A stretch of DNA of 64,000 nt from Allantophomopsis cytisporea (taxonomy: Eukaryota > Ascomycota > Leotiomycetes > Phacidiales > Phacidiaceae): contig CP103034.1 in the NCBI GenBank assembly GCA_024752435.1, positions 124,001-188,000 on the forward strand, written 5' to 3'. Shown piece after piece: positions 58,113 to 64,000 of this stretch (position 1 is the first letter of the stretch; each line of letters starts with the position of its first letter). The position numbers and the translations under genes are program-made. The notes beneath the pieces are model-generated. The model had not been told where the DNA came from. It did no database searches and saw only the letters and a list, made by a program, of their open reading frames with translations.

Positions 58113-60792
58113 ATGGAGAACAATATGGTATTGAAGAATACAGAACGTCTTCAGTCGAAAAGATATACTCGTCCAAGCCAAGCTACTATAACAAGGCGCC
58201 GTGGGGCCTGTGATATTTGCATCTCTCGTAAAGTCAAATGTGAGCATCAATCGCTGATATTATGTTCATATTTGATACTGACGATTTCAGGCTGTGGACA
58301 GTATCCTTGCCATAGTTGCCAAGTACGTTCAACTGCCCAATATTTATTTCATATTTTCCAACACGGTATCAACTAAAATCCGGATGGTGGTTGACTCTAA
58401 TGGCTGCAGAAATCGTCTCATGTCTGTACATACAAAATCTCTTCTTCGAGAAAGTATGCCCGAAAAGCAACGACAGAGAGCATCGCACACCTTCTGTCTC
58501 TAACTCAGAAGGATTTCGAAACTGGAATAAATCGTGATGTGGAGCAGATGTCCCCAGTAGTAGACCAGTTGCCAGACTGGCTTGCAAGTTCAGAAGATAC
58601 GGACCTTGTTCTCAATTTTGACTTTGAAGAGGCCATTTTGTCGTATAAAAATTGTCAGTACACATCTAAAATCTATGTCTGTTATCAAAGGTGTAACGTT
58701 CAATCATCAAGCGAAGAACAATTTACTATTGAAATCAACACAACACTGGCTAATGAGACCATAGTATCGGCGATACAGCCTGTTGAACTGCAATGCGACT
58801 ACAGCGTAGATGAATACCTCAAAACTCACCAGTACGAGCATAGTACAGGATCTTTCACCGAGTTAGAAAGTCTGCGATCAAGTAGCGATAGTAATGTCAA
58901 CAGCCTATCATCTGCTGAGACCGAGACTGAGTGGATGTGGTCCCAAAATGGAAACAACACATCCTATGGTAGACTTTCAGTTTATGAGAGAATTCTTTAT
59001 GCATGCAAACTAACTGCTTATAGAAAAAATTGTTGCCGAGGACTTTTCTCCGATATCTCTGTTGCTCAAAATAAACCCGAGTCAGGTCCAAGTCCTTGAT
59101 GAGCATTCACGCACGAAAATGATTGAGATTCTGACGCAGTTGGCAAAATCTGCAACACCTTGCCTTACACAGATGAAGATAGGAGTTGTTCCAGAAGAGA
59201 GAATGGCTGAAATCCTGGCAGATCTTGATTCTTGGGAAGAGGAGTTCGACTTGTGTTATCGCGAGTATCTTAGGTTGGTGCCAATCCTAGCATTGTGCTG
59301 AATTTTTTTTGAACTTGTTCTTACCATTTTCTTATGAAGCCCTAGATTGTACTTCTCGAGGGCTCATCTTAGTGGAGCCATTGCCGAAGTCTCTCGCCAT
59401 AAATTTGGTGCTGATTCGCAACCTGCCACCGCACTTGTCTTTGCAACTTTGGCCCTCGGAATAGCTCTTAGCGATGATTCCATGCAGCGGCTACGGCGTC
59501 CTCGTTCTGTAGTGATACGGTCGGCTGTTACAAAGACAGAGGCTTTCTCAGTCGCCTTGCATCAGAGTCGCTATTTCGATGGCGAAGCGCCTTCGATAAT
59601 AGCCTTATATGTTAGCAATCCCAAAATCATCTCTTCTCAATCAAAATGAGCTACAACTAATCCCATCTTACAGACATATTTGACTATGGTACGATGATTC
59701 TGAAGACATTTCTTGAGATAAGCTGAAAGCTAACAATAAACACAGACGTTGTTTGCATGGCACACCAACGATGTGCTGGTTTCTCGGTTCCTCGCGGACG
59801 CAATACGAGTGGCTATGTCATTACGTATTACAGATATAGCCTCGATAAAAAGATTAGCAACGGACGATGAGCAGAAACAAGAGTTACAACACGCTTTTTG
59901 GCTCATCTATAGTATGGAGAAATCACTCGCATTGCTTCAGGGACGAGGGTCGGTAGGTCAATCCAGGCAAAAGTTAGAACCCACCAAGCAAGCTTTGCTT
60001 ATCGTAATCACAGATGATTGATGATCGATTTCTCAATATTCCATTTCTACAGGCATCAAGTGAGGATAGAAGCATCTCTTGCTTGATACTGCAGGGAAGA
60101 TTTGCACAAATTTGTTCACACATACTGATCGAGTTGTACAGTAGAGATGGCCAACTTTTGTCCCAAGCGACACTGAATGATACACTTATTCAGATGAATA
60201 GGCTTCTGGAGACCTGGCATGCCAATTTACAACAGTCTTTTGGAAATTATGATGTCCGCGATGCAATGGATACAGAGCCGCGCCGTCTATCTGATGCTGA
60301 ATTCCGCTGGAGGACACGTGCCTTTTGCCAGTATAATGAAGCAAAATTGTTTCTTGAGGCGAGAAAATCAATGTTCACGCAGAAAGCAGGGACTACTAGT
60401 GCTCATACGGATATCATCCCTCCCTGCTTCTCTATTGCAAGTTCGGTTATAGATTGCATGTCAGATGCTATAGGAGAGAGCCTGATGTTATCTCAGTAGG
60501 TCAAGTCATTCCATCACCAAAGATTATAGTGCTAATGTGTAAATGAAGACAATTTTCATGGCTCGTCATGCTTTCTGCTGGAATCATTTTCCTAAGATCC
60601 TTAGAAAACAGGCACAGGAGACTCGACATATCAGCACTATCAAAGGTTGCAGGATTCTTAGCTCAGCTGGCAACAGGACTTGCCAAAGATGGATGTAGAA
60701 CCATAGATTTCCCAGTTGGCGAAATCTGGTACCTTTTCAATATCGCCCAGCAGGTTAGATGTAGTGTAGAAGGTAACCTGGATTCAAAATGA
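58113..60792 (+). CDS. Zn2Cys6 fungal transcription factor
   Basis: The protein has 726 residues from nine exons: 58113..58239, 58291..58322, 58410..58968, 59024..59273, 59346..59610, 59674..59688, 59746..59952, 60014..60495 and 60549..60792. The binuclear cluster is built across three exons: C33, C36, C43, C49, C52, C59 (GACDICISRKVKC, CGQYPC, SC, then HVC). The basic linker SSSRKYARK follows. The middle region is the fungal-specific domain, with ADLDSWEEEFD, LYFSRAHLSGA, LFAWHTNDVLVSRFLADA, QHAFWLIYSMEKSLALLQGR. Exon 6 is only 15 nt. The intron at 58969-59023 is supported by CTAAC 12 nt before its acceptor and removes an apparent frameshift. It is nuclear and probably controls the flanking DUF3328 and precursor genes (inference from position). 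Confidence 0.88.
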
Positions 60793-61563
60793 TAGGTATT
60801 AATATATATAATCAATATGCAAGCCTCACTTCTGTGTGAGTATGTGAAAGTGACACATTCTCATTTTCCTAATTACTGGATCAGGAAACGCCGCATTACA
60901 TAGTATTTAGATAGCTGCAGAGTATGATGCTGCTCCATTTCTCCTTCAATAAATTCAGTACTCATATCTGATGTACACCTAACATCGTGACAAAGAGCTG
61001 TATCAGACTCATCTGACCATATATGCTGATGAATTATGATGATAAAATCTAAATTGCTTCTAAAGTAAGGGTAATGGTTGTGTTGAATACCAAGTTCGTT
61101 GCGTACTATCACTCCATACATACCTAGTTTACACCACAGCATGTTCAATATCCAACTGCTTATGTGAGTATGGCCGAATCGATGCGACACACAATGCTTT
61201 GATTTCTAAGCAAAATCACATTTTTTAGTTTTCCCATTCTGTATTCTTTTAAGCCTCGAATTCATTGCCGTACCACTCTTATCAAACTTCAAATGTACTA
61301 ATCAAGGCTACTCTGACTAGATTATGGGTTATTACGTAGAAATCATGGGTACCTGATCTCAAATATATATATATATCACGATTTTAGGCACAAATATGCA
61401 AGGTAGGGTTTGATTAATCTTTTATCGTGTAGATAAGAGTTAACAACGTTATTCTCAAAGATCCTAATAAGGTTTTACAGCAATCTAGTCTCTGATTTAA
61501 GTACCATGCTGCCGCTTTTGTGGATAGCAGCACATTTGCATATTGGAGACCAGATTATGGCCA
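60793..61563. other. Convergent AT-rich region, no gene seen
   Basis: This is downstream of both the regulator and the precursor gene. A minus-strand frame at 60873-61190 is His-rich by composition but matches nothing known to me. Confidence 0.5.
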
Positions 61564-62049
61564 TCAATAGACAACGACTGGCTCTAGACCAAGGGAGGGG
61601 AGTGAATCCAGTGCCTCGCTTCTGATAAGCTCCTTTGGTGGCATGTCGTCAGTGGATTGGCGTCTGATCAGCTCTTTTGGAGGCATATCATCGGTGGATT
61701 GGCATCTGATGAGCTCTTTTGGAGGCATATCATCGGTGGACTGACGTCTGATGAGCTCTTTTGGAGGCATATCATCGGTGGACTGACGTCTGATGAGCTC
61801 TTTTGGAGGCATATCATCGGTGGACTGACGTCTAATAAGCTCTTTTGGCGGCATGTCGTCAGTGGATTGGCGTCTAATCAGCTCTTTTGGAGGCATATCA
61901 TCGGTGGACTGGCGCTCGATAAGCCCGATATGAATATCATTGGATGGCTCTCTTGCGTGAACGAATACGGCATCATTGGTCGGGACAGGAATCGCTTGAG
62001 ACAAGCTTGCTGTGATGGCCAGCACGGCCAATGTTTGTGCGAAGCGCAT
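61564..62049 (-). CDS. Secreted seven-repeat peptide precursor (candidate RiPP / kexin-processed precursor)
   Basis: This is a single-exon gene of 161 residues. I chose the ATG at 62049 because it starts a clean signal peptide (MRFAQTLAVLAITASLSQA, cleavage near residue 19-20); the frame is open further upstream. A 27-residue leader (IPVPTNDAVFVHAR and so on, to IER46) follows. Seven tandem 14-residue units then span residues 47-144, each a QSTDDMPPKELI core followed by Arg and a second spacer residue. The residues before the cores are ER, RR, RR, RR, RR, RC and RR, and RS follows the last. A short tail ends LGLEPVVVY. Kex2-type cleavage after RR and trimming by a Kex1-like carboxypeptidase would release a 12-mer, perhaps with pyroglutamate at its N-terminus. 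Two DUF3328 genes and a regulator flank it, as in dikaritin clusters. No aromatic residue occurs in the core. A plain secreted signal peptide hormone is the main alternative. Confidence 0.85.
   Translation of the reverse strand: MRFAQTLAVLAITASLSQAIPVPTNDAVFVHAREPSNDIHIGLIERQSTDDMPPKELIRRQSTDDMPPKELIRRQSTDDMPPKELIRRQSTDDMPPKELIRRQSTDDMPPKELIRCQSTDDMPPKELIRRQSTDDMPPKELIRSEALDSLPSLGLEPVVVY
61618..61911 (-). repeat. Seven 42-bp coding tandem repeats
   Basis: Seven exact 42-bp periods, each encoding one 14-residue unit. Two DNA subtypes alternate (GGAGGCATATCATCGG and GGYGGCATGTCGTCAG in plus-strand text) but encode the same core peptide. The three central copies are almost identical, which points to recent unequal exchange. 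Confidence 0.95.
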
Positions 62050-63027
62050 TTTTCTAGTAGAATTATTAATAAATATCTTGCGTTGAGACGGAATGACTAT
62101 TACCAAAGCTAGGGAGGGGTTTTTGCGGCAAAATCTTTGTGTTGAGTCTTTTTTTGATTTAATGTCACTATCATATGGCTATCTTCATGCATTTATATGT
62201 ATGTGCAGTGCAATTTTCGGGATGCAAAGTGCGATACGGAATTTTCGCCGAAGCAGGAATACCGAAGACTACGATCGGACGAGATTGTATCCACATTAAG
62301 GAGTCATTAATTTCCGTAGCTTCAAATTCATGGATACATCCCAAAAGCTTTTCGGAATTCGTGACGATGAGCGATAACCATATATATCAAGGCCTGTGAC
62401 TAGAGATGAGCGATCGTCTCCCGAAATTCATCATAAGGTCGGAGCAAAGATTGGGAAACCATTTGACGACCCAGACGTTTAACGTTTCGAAAGCTTAATT
62501 CATACAAGAAAACTACAGAACGATCTACTCCGCAGAATTTGTTTCAAGGATTTATAGTTTCGTGGAGTTTGAACTTTCATTGGGGAGACCACGTGGTCTC
62601 GAGTGATCCACTATAACGGCAAGTAAACGAAATACGAAGTCATGAGATAGTCTTGTCATATTTTAATGTTTGTCGATCATAGATATCCGAGTCTCGGAAT
62701 TCGGTCCGGAACTACCAGTAAGCAAGTGAGGTGCAGACTTGCTTGATCTTATTCTCCTGGTACTAGCACGTTCTGTTTGGCATACTTTCTTTCATTCCTC
62801 CAATGTTTTAGTTCGTGCTGGAATTACTTCGACATGATATAAGAAGAGCGGTTGTGAAACTTGCTCCCTTCATCAAAAACGAAATCTTACAAAGGCTCAG
62901 AACCATTCATCACATCAATTCGGCACATCCAAGGACGACGCTCTACAAATACCTGCTTTCGTAATAAATCAAAGACATAGGCGTCTCAAGACACCCAAAA
63001 TAGTCGTCCTATTTCACCAAAACCTCA
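62050..63027. promoter_or_regulatory. Divergent promoter, precursor / DUF3328-2
   Basis: 978 bp between divergent starts. It holds the 16-bp CACGTG-centred palindrome (62585-62600), plus GTCTCGGA (62691) and TCGGTCCG (62701), octamers also present between DUF3328-1 and the regulator. Small frames at 62093-62399 have no recognisable features. Confidence 0.5.
62585..62600. promoter_or_regulatory. 16-bp perfect palindrome GAGACCACGTGGTCTC
   Basis: It contains a central CACGTG E-box, the core recognised by bHLH factors (and some bZIP factors), with flanks that extend the symmetry. It is 536 bp upstream of the precursor ATG and 428 bp upstream of DUF3328-2. Confidence 0.45.
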
Positions 63028-63705
63028 ATGGCGAGTCGAAAGTACCTAGAGGATGACGAATCCATGGATGAGCTGCTATCCTCTCATACCGGCGATTGTT
63101 CTCCACAACCAATCCAACAAAGGAGCCGTTTTCGAGATTTGCCAAAACTCTTGATCATAACGACATCGATGACCTTCCTTCTGTCTATTATGGCGGTTAT
63201 CTTATCGATATACAATGGTCACATATCGATACAGATACCAGATAAGAAAGATACAGGCATGCTAGAAAATCCTTGCGGACAGACGGCTGCTGAAGCTCAG
63301 GCCCTTGGATGCAAATGGGATGTGCTTTCCTTTGCGTGGTTGCCACCAGCTTGCTTGGATGAGGAGCTCACCGCAAAGTTTCGTGCCGCTGGCCCTTGGA
63401 AGTACTATGCAGATGTGAACAAGACGGTGGAGGTCAGTGAGGATGAATTCGGACAAGACCTGGCCCCAGTTTACTTGACAAACAGGTTGCATGTCGCACA
63501 CTGTGCATTCAGCTGGCTGAAGTTCCACAGAGCTCTGGCCGCAGGGGAAAGATTACATGCACAAATGCCTTTGCCTCACACAGAGCATTGCTCACACATA
63601 CTAACGGCTGGGAGAGATCCTGAGGGCATTCGAACTAAAGCTGTTATCCAATACCCTGACTGCGGCTATTTCAGCAGCAATTTCCCCGGTGTTGCATACC
63701 CGTAG
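63028..63705 (+). CDS. DUF3328 (UstYa-family) protein 2
   Basis: This is a single-exon gene of 225 residues, ATG in good context (CTCAATGG). A cytosolic N-terminus is followed by one transmembrane helix (about 41-62, LLIITTSMTFLLSIMAVILS). The luminal domain is NPCGQTAAEAQALGCKWD, then FAWLPPACLDEEL and GPWKYYADVNKTVEV. The HxxHC motifs are HVAHC (155-159) and HTEHC (184-188). The C-terminus is YPDCGYFSSNFPGVAYP, absent from the partner at 56.5 kb. The two proteins align over nearly their whole luminal part and are clear paralogues, so they may form a UstYa/UstYb-like pair acting on the precursor in the secretory pathway (inference). Confidence 0.9.
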   Translation: MASRKYLEDDESMDELLSSHTGDCSPQPIQQRSRFRDLPKLLIITTSMTFLLSIMAVILSIYNGHISIQIPDKKDTGMLENPCGQTAAEAQALGCKWDVLSFAWLPPACLDEELTAKFRAAGPWKYYADVNKTVEVSEDEFGQDLAPVYLTNRLHVAHCAFSWLKFHRALAAGERLHAQMPLPHTEHCSHILTAGRDPEGIRTKAVIQYPDCGYFSSNFPGVAYP

Positions 63706-64000
63706 AAATTCTAAAATGTATGCTCTGGAAGTAAGGGCGCTTTGGGGAGCTTTGTAGAAGTGAGGGCAGGGTGCAAAGCGGTTTGGAAGTCTACAATGCT
63801 GCTGAGTAATAGCCATGATGGATATAGCTATTTGCATAGGAATGATATTGCTTTTGCTTGGAAGTGTTATTACTAGTGGGTACGAATTGTGTAGCGGTTT
63901 GAAAAGAGAGGTTATCTTCGATTAATAGACGATTTGGACGTCTAAGTTAGCGTCCAAAGATGATCACATCTTCAAGCGTATTGAAATAATGTACTATGAA
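63706..64000. other. 3' flank of DUF3328-2, window end
   Basis: No gene is seen. Any further cluster genes would lie beyond the window. Confidence 0.5.

Noticed and set aside
59024..59100. Apparent frameshift inside the Zn2Cys6 regulator
   Set aside because: A 55-nt intron (58969-59023) with GT, CTAAC and TAG restores the frame and the family consensus, so the gene is probably intact.
60873..61190. His-rich minus-strand frame between regulator and precursor, possible third DUF3328 relic
   Set aside because: No HxxHC motif and no alignment with the two real DUF3328 proteins.
61564..62049. Alpha-factor-like mating pheromone precursor
   Set aside because: The layout (signal peptide, repeats, dibasic sites) fits, but the core has no Trp/Cys pattern and no X-Ala/X-Pro maturation dipeptides after the dibasic sites, and DUF3328 genes flank it.
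61657..62112. 151-residue open frame on the plus strand opposite the repeat precursor
   Set aside because: Because the repeat period is a multiple of three, antisense frames stay open too. It has no signal peptide and no plausible start, unlike the minus-strand frame.
1..64000. CRISPR arrays, rRNA genes and intact transposons
   Set aside because: No regularly spaced direct repeats with unique spacers, no rRNA-like blocks, and no terminal repeats with an intact transposase or pol frame were seen.

Overview
The window is nuclear DNA from a filamentous ascomycete (Pezizomycotina). The evidence is the many short introns (45-70 nt, GTRNGY donors, CTAAC-like branch points, YAG acceptors) and typical fungal families: a Zn2Cys6 regulator, a SAT4/PTH11-type rhodopsin-domain protein, a 2EXR protein, a GH18-LysM chitinase and DUF3328/UstYa proteins. 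I cannot name the genus. Sixteen protein genes are well supported. For every spliced gene the rebuilt exons sum to a length divisible by three. I saw no rRNA, no convincing tRNA and no CRISPR array.

Layout. (1) 0.5-7 kb: a P450 and an NADPH-P450 reductase in divergent orientation, then a FAD monooxygenase, forming an oxidative trio. (2) 7.9-9.4 kb: a seven-TM SAT4/PTH11-like protein whose cytoplasmic tail carries three D-[IV]-G-G-[LI]-L motifs. (3) 9.4-15.7 kb: a long low-complexity stretch with microsatellites and at most one small repeat ORF. (4) 15.7-23.1 kb: an SDR, a 2EXR protein and tubulin-folding cofactor D. (5) 24-32.3 kb: an orphan secreted protein and a 1,297-residue chitinase with C-terminal LysM domains. 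(6) 33.6-42.1 kb: an ABCA-type transporter and two membrane proteins. (7) 43.7-54.3 kb: an M20D amidohydrolase, an F-box-like protein, a fused PLP-lyase/M20 hydrolase, and a FrnE-like DSBA oxidoreductase. Relic-rich AT-rich DNA lies between and after them.

(8) 56.5-63.7 kb is the most interesting region. It holds two divergent gene pairs: DUF3328 <- -> Zn2Cys6 regulator, and a secreted seven-repeat peptide precursor <- -> a second DUF3328. The precursor has a signal peptide and seven copies of QSTDDMPPKELI, six of them preceded by a dibasic RR or by ER, and one by RC. This is the layout of a kexin-processed fungal RiPP (dikaritin-like) locus, but the core contains no Tyr, Phe or Trp, so any UstY-type chemistry would have to differ from that of ustiloxin or phomopsin. 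The two divergent promoters share short CGG-type motifs, and the precursor/DUF3328 promoter contains a perfect 16-bp palindrome centred on CACGTG. The locus may continue past the right end of the window.
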